From contig WIDE01000003.1 in assembly GCA_015039315.1 (NCBI GenBank), positions 310,001 to 374,000 of the forward strand: DNA of 64,000 bases, written 5' to 3'. Position numbers and translations under genes: made by a program. This DNA comes from Clavulina sp. PMI_390 (lineage: Eukaryota > Basidiomycota > Agaricomycetes > Cantharellales > Hydnaceae). The notes under the pieces were generated by a model. The model had not been told where the DNA came from. It did not search any database and saw only the letters and a program-made list of their open reading frames with translations. Shown piece by piece: positions 33,626-46,604 of the stretch. Numbering within the stretch: the stretch's first letter is position 1; each line of letters starts with the position of its first letter.

Positions 33626-35033
33626 TCAGACCGAAACGGCCGCTCCGCCGCGGACAGTTGCGGAAGGCGTGCGCTTCTCCAGTGCGGTCTCGAACGCACG
33701 GGCGCCTGCTCCCACCGCACCATCCCAGCCACCGAAACGTTCGTCAAACTCCAACTCGGCTTCGTGCCATGAAGATGAGAGACCATCGAGCACTCCGGAA
33801 GAGTGGCCGGTTCCCCACTCGCGCTGGCGGGCCCACAGGGTAATAAAGAGGATCTTCTTCTCCTTGCGGTGGAAGAAGAACCAATGCGATGACCACAGTA
33901 GACTACCTTTACTACGACGGCGCTGGCGGTATTCGGCAGGAGATTCGTACATATCCCAGTCATATGATCCGGAAGAGCGTGCCATCGGCCGTGCCTGAGC
34001 GTCATTTGATGCACCAGAACCGGACGAGCTTATGGAGCTTTGGGGAGAAGGACGAATGCGCTGAGGGGAGAGTCGGGAAGGAGGGGAAAAGTCATCGTCG
34101 TAAGAGGAGGATGCGCGATGCTTGAACTTGGGCTCATCATCGAGAGGGAACATGAATTCACGGTCTGGACTTGAGGAAAGATCCCAAGGATCCAGCGAGT
34201 TCTTCCTGGGAGACTCGCTCTGATACTGGGGTGCTTCGTCAACATCATAATCGTCCCAAGCCCAGCCGTCGTCGGACGTGTCGTCCGAGGACGCCAGTGA
34301 ATCCTCATCAGAATCATCATCTCCATGAGGGTCGGAATAGACGTCCGGAGAGTACGAGTAAATCTCGCACTCGGAAAGGTTCACCACCTCGTTCAGGAGG
34401 TGGAAGAGGGCAGGGTGGGTAGTCGATACTGCGGGTGACGTCTGGTTGAGCTGACGAAGGACGGAGGTGATTGGGGAGGCCGACCGCCGCATTGAGTCTT
34501 CCTTGGGTTCCTCGTAGGATGCTGGGAATGCAGCAAACGTTCGAGTTGAGAGGTGCCTGGCGGCAGAAGCATCATGCGTAGCAAGGGCATTCGAGAGGGC
34601 ACTGAGGATGGGTGCGCCGCCGTTGAATTCCTTTGTAAATTCGTCGGGGCTGATATCGGAAAAGTCGTGGTCAGGGAACGCTGCGTTGAGAGTAGCAATG
34701 AGCAGGCAGAAGGTCTTGCGGGCCTGAGACTGGTCGAGGGAGCCAAAGGGACTGTCGAGGATGCTCGCGGTCGACGGATGGTTAGGAGCGGCCGATTTGA
34801 ACGCAACCTCGTCGTCCCAGTGACTGTCGATTGAGCGGGCAAGTTTCTTGTCTTTGCTGGTGGCTTTACAGCTGTACGCTTCTATGCGCGCATGTAGGCT
34901 GCTCGCGGGCGACGTTGTGGTGAGTTGACTGTTGGGGGGGAATGTCTTAGGGCCCATGATGCTGCAACGAGGCGCTCCAGATAACCAGTTACCTTGACAA
35001 GGCCGCCAGAGACGGGTTCTCCAGGTATTTCAT
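33626..35033 (-). CDS. MAF1: MAF1, repressor of RNA polymerase III
   Basis: MAF1 binds and represses RNA polymerase III under stress or TOR inhibition. A short first exon (35033..34993) encodes MKYLENPSLAALS, the conserved MAF1 start. A 64-nt intron follows, and exon 2 (34928..33626) continues SQLTTTSPASSLHARIEAYSCK, the family's A box. ATLNAAFPDHDFS follows, then a long acidic Asp/Ser/Glu linker (about residues 225-300). The B and C region is LLWSSHWFFFHRKEKKILFI and TLWAR. The exon join is phase-compatible and gives 447 residues. The tail after the C box (GAVGAGARAFETALEKR) is family-like. An open frame starting inside exon 2 (MGPKTF) would miss the A-box start and is rejected as the N-terminus. 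Phosphorylation sites in the linker are expected to control localisation. Confidence 0.93.
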
Positions 35034-35585
35034 CGCGTTATGCGGTCCAAAAGTGGTGCAAGATGGAGTATGCTGCGTGCAGAACGACGACAAGACGCAG
35101 GGGGGTTCCGCGGACGGTTGTGATTGGTCGGTGCAAGAGGGAGATATGGGTCACGTGCAGCTCCTGAGCCTAAACGGGAAGGTGAGGGCGCTCGAGCGTG
35201 TTTCGACAAGAATCAAGGTCCGTTGGTTGAGAAAAACTGCCAGAAGTATCATTAAAGTCGCCCTAGAGCAAAGGGTCTTGATGGCGTCGATGATCAGAAT
35301 AGCAACAGTGCAGTGTCGACGTGGCCAAGTCATTCTGCCATCGATAGCAGCGCATAGAAGGCGAGCTTTCCAGTGCTGGGCACCATTACGAGCATCGAGG
35401 ACGTCCACATCGAGTCTTGAGGAGAAGTCGGGGTCGAATCAGAGTTATGGTGAAAACGACCTAGACGGTAAGAAAAAAAAAAATGGCGCATGAAGAAGAG
35501 GAAAAGCCGAGTCAACATGAACCTGTCACGTTGGGACTTCATTTCTGTAGTACCATCCAGTCACACCCCCAACTCTCTGCGCAAG
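35034..35585. promoter_or_regulatory. divergent promoter region, MAF1 / proline iminopeptidase
   Basis: About 550 bp separate the two divergent starts. It includes an A run near 35471. No coding exon is recognised. Confidence 0.35.
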
Positions 35586-37664
<2,079 letters not shown>

Positions 37665-38348
37665 TTGTGGGCCAGGGCTGTTGTGTTCTTTGGATCATCC
37701 ACTGCACACAGTATACGATCTGAAGTGACCATTATGGTCAACTGGAACTTGGTTGGATTGGGGATCGGCCGTAGTGCTCGTTTCGCGACTCTCTAGCCTC
37801 AGACTATACCTCGTGTGTTCGTACCAATGAAATATCCCTTTATCGACTTGAGATCAAACACAATCATATCGCCAACACGAGTAGTGGACTTCGCCTGGTT
37901 TGAACTTATCGAGCCTCTGGCTGTCAACTTCAACCGCCAATGTAGGGAAACAACGAATTCTGAACATAGAAATGTACGGTACGTAGTTATAGTACACGAT
38001 ATCCGAACAGTTTACGACATGCATACACTTCCATAGGTCGCCGAGAATGCATCCAAAAAATGTGAGGATATCAGCGCCATATGTATCAGTCCGAGGCGGC
38101 TATATAGGCAAAGAGCGAAGGGATTTGAGAGAGGGAAAAGAGAATTCGAAATAGGCAAAGAGTGGGAGGATTCACGGAAAAGAGAAATAGCAGAGAGCAG
38201 TTGGGGAGGATTCAATTAGGGGGTAAAGAGAAGAAGAAAAAAAGAAAAGGTCATTACGTGTTGGAGGATCCGGAAAAAACACAATTCAGGTATACGAGCA
38301 AAACCAATTGGGGTAACCTAGTAACGAGGAGTATAGCTTCATCAACCC
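37665..38348. other. convergent intergenic region with purine-rich tract
   Basis: No gene is seen between proline iminopeptidase (+) and the SUN-domain gene (-). The stretch 38105-38250 is strongly purine-rich and contains two short repeated 11-mers: TAGGCAAAGAG at 38105 and 38152, and GGGAGGATTCA at 38164 and 38204. Confidence 0.5.
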
Positions 38349-41021
38349 TTATGAGCTATCCTCACTCTGCTCTTCGGATCCAGCCTTGGGAGTACCATGT
38401 ACCCTCACGCGGTACAAGCAGGTATACTCTGGGTTCCCATAGTTGCTCTGTACATCAAAGATGACGACGCCAATATCGATTCCCAGGCGCTGGATCCGCT
38501 CAGGGACAGCGAAGGTCTGGATATTAGACGCTGCTGCGACGTCGTACGTGACACTCGCCAGCTGGAGGAGCTTGAGCTCATGGGGAAGACGCGCGGGTTC
38601 GATGGCGGCCCACTCTTCCTCCTCTTCTGCGCTGAGAGCTCCCACATCTCGGCGTGCTTGGAGCTCGTGCCGGTAGGCGGAAAGTTTGGCAAGATTGTCA
38701 GCGCCGTCAATAACGCCCCAAACACGGACTTGTCTGGGAGCAGGCGAGATATCGTACGCGACGTCGCGCGAAATATGATCAATGGAAACAGAGGAAATGA
38801 GGACGTGGCGACTGAGGTAGATACCCAAGTGGCCCTGAGAGCCTGAGAAGGGCCAGCAGTTCCCAATATTGGTATCGGGTGTGAGGGCAGTAGCGGGCGG
38901 ACGTCCTTGGTGCGCACCGGCACTTGAACCGAGGCCGAGCATCTTGGCCATCCATGAACGACGGCCAGGAATCTCATAGGTAGGGGAAGTAAGAGTGGGA
39001 ATGACGCGACCACCTCCAGAGAAAACGGCATAATCGGCAAGGCCGAGACGGTCGTTGAACGCGCGATTGATGAGAGACTGGAAGTAGTCCGCCGCCGCCG
39101 GGCTCACATCTTTCGATGCGCGGCCAGTGGAGCGACTTTGCGAAGTGGCAAGAGACGCGACTTTCTTCTCCAGGTCACGGAGCTGAGCAGGAGATGCCGC
39201 TGCGGTGGCCTCAAGACGCTTCAGGTTTTCTTGAAGACGCTCAAGAGTGACGTCTACCTGAGCAAAGCGGTCGTAGACGATTGTCAAATCGTCTTTGTTG
39301 GTCCGCTCCTTCTCCTGCTGTCTACGTGCATCGTCGACCGATTGACGGATCTTGGACTCAACTCGTCCTTCCAAATCAGAGAACAGTCGGCTGAACGAGT
39401 GAACCTGAGCTTCCAATGCGCGAATGGCAGCAGATTGATCCGAGCGGTGCGCGTTGTCAGATATACGGGCCAACTCAACCTGCATACTCGCCATCTGAGA
39501 TGATATCTCTTCCCAGTTATCCAGCGGCGCGGTGCTGGGAACATAAGGGCGAGGAGAAGAGCCAAAGGTGGAGCTGAGCCAGCCACGACGAGGGGGGAGG
39601 CTCGGATTCGAATCGAACGAAGGGCCGGCAGCCTGCCAAGCGATGTACAGCGCAATAAGGGCGATCACAAGCAAGGCTCGACCGTTATTCCGCAAATACG
39701 AAACTGGGACGATGAAGCCGTCGGCCGCAGCTTTCATAGGCACCGCGAGTAGATGGAACACGCCTTGGATGAGGGCGCTGATTCCGACCCAGACGAAACC
39801 AATCATTTGTCCAATACCCAAGCCACCAGGTGCAGCGGCGGGGGGAGGGATTGTTTCAACCTCATCTGCCAGCAGAAGGGCTTCATCAATCTCCTTGTCA
39901 GCGTCCTCATCAGGCTCAGCAACCTGAGGGATGTCGAAGGATGGGGGCTCAAAAGCGGGGCTTGCGCGTACAGAAGCGTCGTCAGCGATGGATGGCTCAT
40001 CGCCACCCTTGGTCTTGGCTAGGGACTTTCGGCCCCCCTGGGATTTTCGCTTCTTCGAATTCCCAACCATGGGTAACGAGCCATCCAGAGTTGAGCGGCC
40101 GGGAATCTTCTTTTTCCGGCGCGTATGGGTCCCATCTTCTTCGAAATCATCATCGTCATCCTCTTCGTCGGCAGCGGGCTTGTAAGCCTTGTCATCAGCA
40201 GCTTGCCTGCGTCGAATCTTGGTTGGGCGAGCGGCGGGCTCAGGTTGCTCCTGCGCCAGCCGTCGTCGTTCCTCCTCTGCGTCAACCTCTTGGTCAAGAA
40301 CAGAGTAGTCACGGCTCTGAAGAACACTGGCACTGTCATCCGCAGACTGCGAACGCGACGAGTCGTTTGTCTGCATGAATGTTGACATCATGGTGTGAGG
40401 ATGGTCTACTTCTCGAAGTCTGACTTCAAAGAATGGGGATTTTGCGCGCTGTAATCTCCCGAGCTCTTCGGGGCTTTTGGCCCGGAGGAGGGTGTATGAG
40501 TCGTTCGGCTGCAACGTTGTGGAGGATGATGAGTTGGGTTTCTTGAATTGACGACGGGAGTTCTGGACAAGCGTCGATGAGGAAGTTGCAGCGAGGGTGG
40601 AGGAGCTTGTATTCATGTCGCTCTGCGAGGCGCCTGGCATGACGGCGGCCTGGAGGGCGTTGGCGATGTTGACGGAGGTGTCCCTGAGTGGGTGGGACAC
40701 GGAAGTATAGGTGGGTTCGGTCTGGTTCTGCGAAGAAGAACTTGAGTAGGCTCGATTTGCTATGCGGCCAGGGGCTGCTACGCTCGAAGCAGGCTTGTCT
40801 GGGGCGGCAGCTCTAGAACGGTCACATGGAAAAGAGCATATCATTGAGTCATAATGCCAAGGATCGAGGCTACGCGTCCAAGATAGCGATCCAAGGACTC
40901 ACCCGTAGGCAAAAGACTTGGGGATGGTGTTGGTGGAAGGCCCGGTTCTCCTTCGAGGGGGTGAGACGGTGGGGTCGTCTCCTTCGGTTGGTTGATTACT
41001 CGGGGGTACTGCCCCGCGCAT
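38349..41021 (-). CDS. SUN-domain protein of the nuclear envelope (Sad1-like)
   Basis: SUN proteins cross the inner nuclear membrane and bind KASH partners, linking the nucleus to the cytoskeleton or spindle pole. Exon 1 (41021..40903, MRGAVPPSNQ) joins exon 2 (40812..38349) through a 91-nt GTGAGT...TAG intron, giving 860 residues. The N-terminal nucleoplasmic part is Ser-rich, with basic KRK and RRRKK clusters. Two hydrophobic stretches follow (IGFVWVGISALIQGVFHLL and ALLVIALIALYIAW), then coiled coil with regular heptads (about residues 480-610). The SUN domain begins near TPDTNIGNCWPFSGSQG and includes HVLISSVSIDHISRDVAYD, RQVRVWG and YTCLYRVRVHG. The first exon is less certain than the rest: another frame through the same DNA could also be spliced in. 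Confidence 0.88.
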
Positions 41022-41916
41022 AAACTCTTGGTGACCAACTCGACGAGACTGGTCAGATTCACGCTGATTTGAGCCAAGAGATCGTCAGGAATGCCACAGG
41101 AGCGATGTAGGAACACGAGGGACGGCGCACAAAGGTGGTTGGCATGCACGAGGTGGGGTGGTCTCTAACTGTGACGACGCGTGCTTTCGCGACTTTGGGT
41201 GATCTTTCGGGCGGAAACGTGCAACAGAAGTTCTTAAAAGACGATAGACGCGATGAAGGTGATGGTTGGGAGCAGAGGAGGGTGCAGATACGCAGGTGGT
41301 CGTTTCTTCAGATGAGGCTTGTTGGAACAACAGCACGTGTCCACTTGCCTTTTTCGGACAAGCGCCGCACCACAACAACAAAGGCTCTTTTGTGCTTCTC
41401 AGTGACTCATTGGAAACATGTATAATACTCATGCTTCTCTGTCTAGACCTGGTTATAGGCCCAACGAGAGCGTCTTGAAGTGCAGGTCATAGTAGAAACC
41501 AAGTAGAATCCGTTCTGCTAGGTTCTCGGTATTCCGTACTGGCAACAGGACATGAATACCACCCACCCTTCCTCTCAGCTGAGGCGCCGGGGTGGAGAGG
41601 CCGCAGCGGTGGGCATTAAGAAGCGAATGTCATAGGTAATCATCAGCCTTGGCTCGACACTGGGCTCAAGATCGCGATTCAAGTCACCCATCAATACATT
41701 TGTTTAGCAATGTGTTGAATATTGAAGCAGGAGATCAATTTCAAGAGATGAGAAGCTAAATGTCACTAAGCATTGCATTCATTTATTAGCGAGATGAGGC
41801 CATGCAAGTTAGCAAGCTTCTGTACTAGAGTGTGCAGCAGGGTGAAAGCCGGAAGTGTGCTGAGACAGAGGAAAGAGAGAGAAAACGTTGAATTACGACC
41901 ATCATTCGTATGATGG
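41022..41916. other. intergenic region upstream of the SUN-domain gene
   Basis: This lies between two minus-strand genes. Open frames on the minus strand at 41085-41432 and 40841-41149 have no recognisable domain. The second overlaps the SUN first exon in another frame. I see nothing else I can support. Confidence 0.35.
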
Positions 41917-43042
41917 TCATTCTACGATCTCCGCAATCTTGGGTTCCGAAGAAGAGGGTGCCGCTGCAGCTGGTTTGGATGTGCTGGGCGCATCAGCAGT
42001 CTTGCTGATAGTTTCTGGCTTACTTCCCAAGAAACCTAGAGAGTAGAGGCAGAATCAGAATCAGACATCATGAAATAAAAAGAAGTGCAGCAGGTTTGGG
42101 GTACCCTTGAATTTTCCATAGCTCTTCTTTTCCGCCTCCTTGTCCTTGATCCTGGTGGCTGCTAGCTCGCTCTTGAATAGAGCATCTAGGGGATTACGAA
42201 GTTAGCATCGTATCATTCCTTTTCAGGGGGAGCATTAAATAGTGTACCATCGGGATTCTTGGCTACCAGATCCTCCAGAACCTTGATCGCCTTTTCGGTG
42301 TATCCCTGCCCCGACAAAGCCTTCGCTTTCCGGAATAGCATCTTCGTGTTTTCGGGATTCTTTGAGGTCACCTGAAGTCATGGGTAAAGATTGTGAGTCC
42401 TAGACGTTGACAAGATGAGTTTGTTGCACACACTTTGTCGGCGTAGTAGAAGGCACGGTTCCAGTTTTCCGTCTTCAAGTGACATGCTAAGGTCGTGGAC
42501 ATCAGAACTCCCACCATCTGTCAAGAGCTCATATAGCTACCCACCGCACATATTCGATTGGACGGCCTCGATAAGTTGATCAACCTGGACAGTTCCGTGA
42601 ACACGTGGGTTCGTGGACGAGAGCAATAGCAATGCTCGTACCTTCGTAATAGCTTTCGCGTCAGTTTTGTCATCGCCAGTCCCTCCAATGCTCCCTATTG
42701 TGCTATATACGAGTTCAGCTGCAAAATCAGAGTGTGGAAGAACAGGGAAACTCACGGAAGGCCTTTCTTGTCTAGCCCAGATAGATAAAGCAGAGCCTAT
42801 TGTTCCACCGGTGTCAGCAACGGCCCTATAGTTTAGACGGAAATGTAGGACCTCGTGATATGCTCGTAACGCTAATTCGGCGGTATCATCAGATGAAGCG
42901 CGCTTTCGCTACGACAGACGGAGGACTGACCTGCTTGCCATTGCCCTTCACGGAATGCCTTGTCAGCGATTGCCTTCTTCCCTTCCGCGATCTCAATTTT
43001 GTCTTCTACGGTGGAGAACTCATTCGTGACTGGGGTCGCCAT
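41917..43042 (-). CDS. TPR-repeat protein, immunophilin/TTC9-like
   Basis: ATG 43042 begins MATPVTNEFSTVEDKIEIAE, followed by KKAIADKAFREGQWQA, the first half of a TPR unit. Further exons give LRAYHEVLHFRLNY, a spacer with IGSIGGTGDDKTDAKAI, then VDQLIEAVQSNM, HLKTENWNRAFYYADK, VTSKNPENTKMLFRKAKA and GQGYTEKAIKVLEDL, further TPR helices like those at the C-terminus of FKBP-type immunophilins. A charged segment (IKDKEAEKKSYGKFKGF) and an Ala/Ser tail end at TGA 41919-41917. At least six introns; about 260-280 residues. No FKBP catalytic domain is present. A co-chaperone role is suggested by the TPR type but not shown. Confidence 0.65.
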
Positions 43043-43327
43043 GTCGAGTCAAGTCTTGGGGTTAATCAAAAGTAGAAGGCGCCACTAGAAGCTGTGTACC
43101 GCGATGCGAACGAGGATTAGTCTGCTAGTTACGCGCCTTGGGAATCGACGGGTTTCGATTCATGATTACAACATACATATGGAGTACGCTATTATCAAAA
43201 AGCGTGAAATAAGGAAGCCTTGCGGGGTCGATCGAGTGGAATTCTAAACCTGATATAGGCTGAATGGCTGGTCACGTGCGCGTCTCCGACCCAAACATCC
43301 GCCAGCAGACTCAACTTCTCCTTCTCG
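43043..43327. promoter_or_regulatory. divergent promoter region
   Basis: Roughly 285 bp between the TPR gene start (-) and the 85-residue gene start (+). No specific motif is assigned except a CACGTG core near 43272. Confidence 0.35.
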
Positions 43328-43708
43328 ATGGCATTGGGAACTAAGGTTGTCGGCTTTGCCACCTTCGGTGCACTTGCAAGGGCATATTCTCTCGGCATAC
43401 AGCGAAGAAACATCCTCGAGAGTATGTTGTCTTCTGACGAGTAGCTTTTCTTCAGCGCCATGAACTGACCGAACTCCCATGGATTTGCTCCTCCATTCTG
43501 CAATCATGGCCCTACGTTTACTTGCGAATGATGACTCGTGCTAGACCCCGCTACTCATCTTGCATCCGCCGCCTTCTTTGGGGCCGTTGGATATGGCGTC
43601 TACTATGCTGAGGAAAAGCAAGGCGAGCTTATTGCGAGGAAGCACAAAGAAATCGCAGACCGCCGGGAAGCGCTGAGTGCCGCCGAACCAGTAGCAGCAA
43701 CAGAGTAG
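43328..43708 (+). CDS. small conserved-looking membrane protein, probably mitochondrial
   Basis: Reconstructed from two exons too short to stand out alone. Exon 1 (43328..43421) encodes MALGTKVVGFATFGALARAY, then SLGIQRRNILE. A 123-nt intron (GTATGT...CTAG) follows. Exon 2 (43545..43708) continues the split Asn codon with PATHLASAAFFGAVGYGVYYA, then a charged helix rich in Glu, Lys and Arg (IARKHKEIADRREAL), ending VAATE. The product is 85 residues with two hydrophobic segments, the second carrying a GxxxG pattern. Size and layout resemble small fungal inner-membrane subunits of respiratory complexes or ATP synthase, but I cannot assign a family. Start choice rests on a good hydrophobic N-terminus and the strong donor. 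Confidence 0.6.
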
Positions 43709-44263
43709 AGCACCACTTCCACCCTATCTATTGAAGATGTTCTAGGTAAGCGGGTTTGCGAATAGCGACATTGACAACTATCTGACAACAAGACTCTCTG
43801 GATCATTCAACAGAGGTTTTCAACCTTCTCAGCATGTACTACGAATGACTCTCACTCTCATTCGCATAATTCAGATCTCTCCTCCATCCCAATCGTCTAT
43901 GTTTCGACGTTGGCTTGCTTCTTCGCCTACCCTTCACTTTTTTGTCCACCACAACAGCTATTCCTGAGGCTCCATGGTCCCGGATACCAGATTTGTCTTC
44001 TTCCAGACATTGAGAAATAACTCGAATTCTTATTTCATCTAAGTTTGCTTGTTCTTTGGCTCTGTCGACCAGACAGACTATTTGGGACTCATAGTTGAGA
44101 CTTATTCCAGGCCCCGTAAGATCCATCCATCCTCTGAACCTAGAGTTGTTTCGCTTCAATTGTCAGGTTTATGCATGCAATGGTAAGGCAAGTAATATAA
44201 TCATTCTGGTGTGGTTTGGGACTACTAGCGCCAGCAGCGTCCATCAACATGAATAACGACAAT
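43709..44263. other. convergent intergenic region
   Basis: The 3' regions of the small membrane protein gene (+) and SDE2 (-). A minus-strand open frame at 43839-44159 shows no recognisable feature and is not called. Confidence 0.4.
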
Positions 44264-45262
44264 CTAAACCGCCTCAACGGCCACAGCGACAGCGACGGCA
44301 GCTGTTGTCACTGCTGCTGCTTCTGCCGCTACTACCAAGGGATTCGGCTCCTCTCCCACAACTTGGCTCGACGTCGAGTTGGCCGCAACATCCTTCGAGA
44401 CGACGGGCTTCTCTGAAGGTTCTGACGAGTTTGCTGCCACCGGTGCAGCATCTAGTTTCGCCTTTTTCCTCTTCTTGAGGAACCCTACGGTCGTGGAGTA
44501 ACGTAAGATCACAATGTAAGGTAGGATGCAATATGCATGATGAACATACCTGCAGCAACTGCGCTCTTCACCTCGTCGACGATATCCCGACTCTGCTCGA
44601 TGTATTCGGTGTCGTCGAACCGATGCTTTTTGCCAGCAACGGCTTCTGGCGGGATAGACTTGGAGGACCCAGCACCAGGAGTGGATGTTGGGTCAATGCC
44701 AAGTTGGCGCTCCAGAGCCTCCAGTTTCGCTTTCGCAGCCTCCTTGTCAGCCTGCTTGCGGGCAGCTTCGCTCTCAATGTAGGCGGCGATCCTAGATTAA
44801 AGAATACAATAAGAATCGTTAGTAATATGTTGCCAGTGAACCACACCAAACGTGGAGGGAAAGGCCGACATACTTCGTAGCTTCTTTCACCGTGCTCAGC
44901 CTACGACCACTAAGATCACGACAGCTATCATTGTTGCTAGTCTTCTGGCTCGACATACGCCCACCAGCAGCACGAAGCTGAGAGCCGAAACCACCTTTGC
45001 CGCCAAGAAGACGAGGTGTGAGTCTAAAAGAGAGTAGCGAAGAGCCAGCAACATGAAGCGCAGAGAGCGGCCTAGAGTCTCCGGCTTCTATAGGGCCAGT
45101 AGTTGTAGAGAGAACGAGGGATGGCTGCTGGAGAGGGAGATGGGGAAAGCGCGAGGCAAGGAGGCCGAGAACGTCCCCGGCTGCTGTTTCACTCGGAGCA
45201 TCGAAGGCTAAGGATGGGAAAGGAGAGAAAGTGGAGACGAGAACTGTCGTTGTTGAGGACAT
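44264..45262 (-). CDS. SDE2: SDE2, ubiquitin-fold splicing and genome-stability factor
   Basis: In fission yeast, Sde2 is made as a ubiquitin-like precursor. It is cleaved after GG by Ubp5/Ubp15, and the released C-terminal part promotes splicing of selected introns. Here ATG 45262 begins [20 protein letters not shown] and residues 1-90 form a ubiquitin-like segment ending in [19 protein letters not shown], with the diagnostic GG-KGG cleavage site. [19 protein letters not shown] follows, then TVKEATKIAAYIE, a highly conserved block. Exon 1 ends at 44874; the next exon carries a charged helix ([20 protein letters not shown]), and after another intron comes [11 protein letters not shown]. The C-terminus is Ala/Val-rich and low in complexity, ending at 44264. 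Length is about 280 residues. The start is 156 bp from the divergent RAS start. Confidence 0.9.
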
Positions 45263-45418
45263 TGAGTGCAAACTCGGGGATGAGTGAGCAAGTTGTGTCA
45301 AGCACTCCAAGCTGTGTATGCTCTGGTGGTTATTTGTTTGGTGCGAGAACAGCCACGGCTCATCACGTGCTCCATCAATCTCATTTCCGACTCCGCAAAA
45401 GCCTTTGTGTCGTCGACA
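45263..45418. promoter_or_regulatory. bidirectional promoter, SDE2 / RAS copy 1
   Basis: A 156-bp interval between divergent start codons. It contains TCACGTG near 45363. Sharing this interval may couple expression of the two genes. Confidence 0.4.
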
Positions 45419-46604
45419 ATGTCTAGGGTGAGCTTGGGGCTGAGGCACGCGTTGGTTTAAAGGTACCCGCTCACTGACGCGCCCCTTGGCAGGCTCAATT
45501 CCTCAGAGAATACCATCTTGTCGTCGTTGGCGGTGGTGGTGAGTCTGATTTTCATGTTATTAAGCCTCCGTCATTGGCGATTCTTGGTGCAAAACTGAGT
45601 GTTTCTGGCTTCTGCAGGCGTTGGTAAATCCGCATTGACCATTCAGTTCATCCAAAGCCACTTTGTCGATGAGTATGACCCCACAATTGAAGGTGAGTGT
45701 GTACCTTTGTCTCAGTGACGTCCTTTATTGACCTCTCTCGTTGACCATTCAGACTCGTATCGCAAGCAGGTCACCATTGACGACGAGGTTGCTCTGCTAG
45801 ATGTGCTTGATACTGCTGGCCAAGAGGAATACGGGTGGGTTTTCACCCCTTGCCTCGTTTTCTAAATGAAATGCGCTGACAACTGACCGCAACCCTGGTA
45901 TCCTCAATCTTGACTTGCACATCCGATCGTCCCCTTTTTGGCAACATTTGCTTCTTATTAGTGCAATGCGGGAGCAGTACATGCGATCCGGCGAAGGCTT
46001 TTTGCTTGTCTACAGCATCACCTCCCGAAACTCATTTGAGGAAATTTCGACCTTCCACCAGGGTATCCTGCGTGTCAAAGACCAGGACAGCTTCCCCATG
46101 ATCGTGGTGGCCAATAAATGTGACTTGGAGTATGAACGCCAAGTTGGTATGAACGGTATGTATCCACACCACTCGTAGTGCGCCCTCGTTGCATTATGCC
46201 CGCCTCCGCCACATCGTGAGAGTTATCTGACGCCTCTTCTTTTTATCACCCAGAGGGCCGAGACCTCGCAAAGCACTTTGGGTGCCACTTCATCGAAACC
46301 TCTGCGAAGCAGCGCATCAATGTCGACGAAGCCTTCTTTGCTCTCGTGAGAGAGATCCAAAAATATAATGAAGTATGTCGTCACCCTTCCATGTTTTTTT
46401 TTTCTTGCTTCCCATCTGTCGGTCCTGTATTCTGACCATCTTTCGTTGTAGCGCGTTTTTGGAAAGCAAAAACCATCTGCCTCTCAGCCATCTGGCGCCC
46501 CAGCTGGTACGGCCGTTCAGACCGCCTCCGGCGGCCTTGGCAATACTGTTAGCACCCCATACGACGAGAAGCCGCATGGTGGAGGCTGCTGTGTTGTTGC
46601 TTGA
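45419..46604 (+). CDS. RAS: RAS small GTPase, tandem copy 1
   Basis: A membrane-anchored signalling switch that in fungi controls cAMP or MAP-kinase pathways and morphogenesis. The first exon is only MSR (ATG 45419). Then [20 protein letters not shown] carries the P-loop with Gly at the positions of human G12 and G13. [17 protein letters not shown] is the switch I effector region, [14 protein letters not shown] is switch II with Gln61 intact, NKCD is the base-specificity motif and ETSAK is G5. The hypervariable tail is Ser/Gly/Pro-rich and ends GGGCCVVA, a CaaX box (CVVA) with an adjacent palmitoylatable Cys. Seven or so introns lie at the same codon positions as in the neighbour at 47472. 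Product about 215 residues. No activating substitution is visible. Confidence 0.95.

Noticed and set aside
34928..34957. MAF1 start at MGPKTF
   Set aside because: It lacks the conserved MKYLENP start, which lies in an upstream exon that joins in phase.
40841..41149. alternative first exon for the SUN gene (frame with ISVNLTSLVELVTK)
   Set aside because: It can be joined only with a less typical acceptor (TAGAG). The frame starting at ATG 41021 uses the ordinary TTCTAG site. Not fully excluded.
41085..41432. minus-strand open frame upstream of the SUN gene
   Set aside because: No recognisable family and no clean join to the SUN frame. It probably lies in promoter or 5' untranslated sequence.
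43517..43708. 57-residue gene starting at ATG 43516 with a 29-nt intron
   Set aside because: The intron would be too short. The upstream exon at 43328 with a GTATGT donor explains the same acceptor and yields a better protein.
43839..44159. 106-residue minus-strand open frame
   Set aside because: No domain, and located in the 3' region between two convergent genes.
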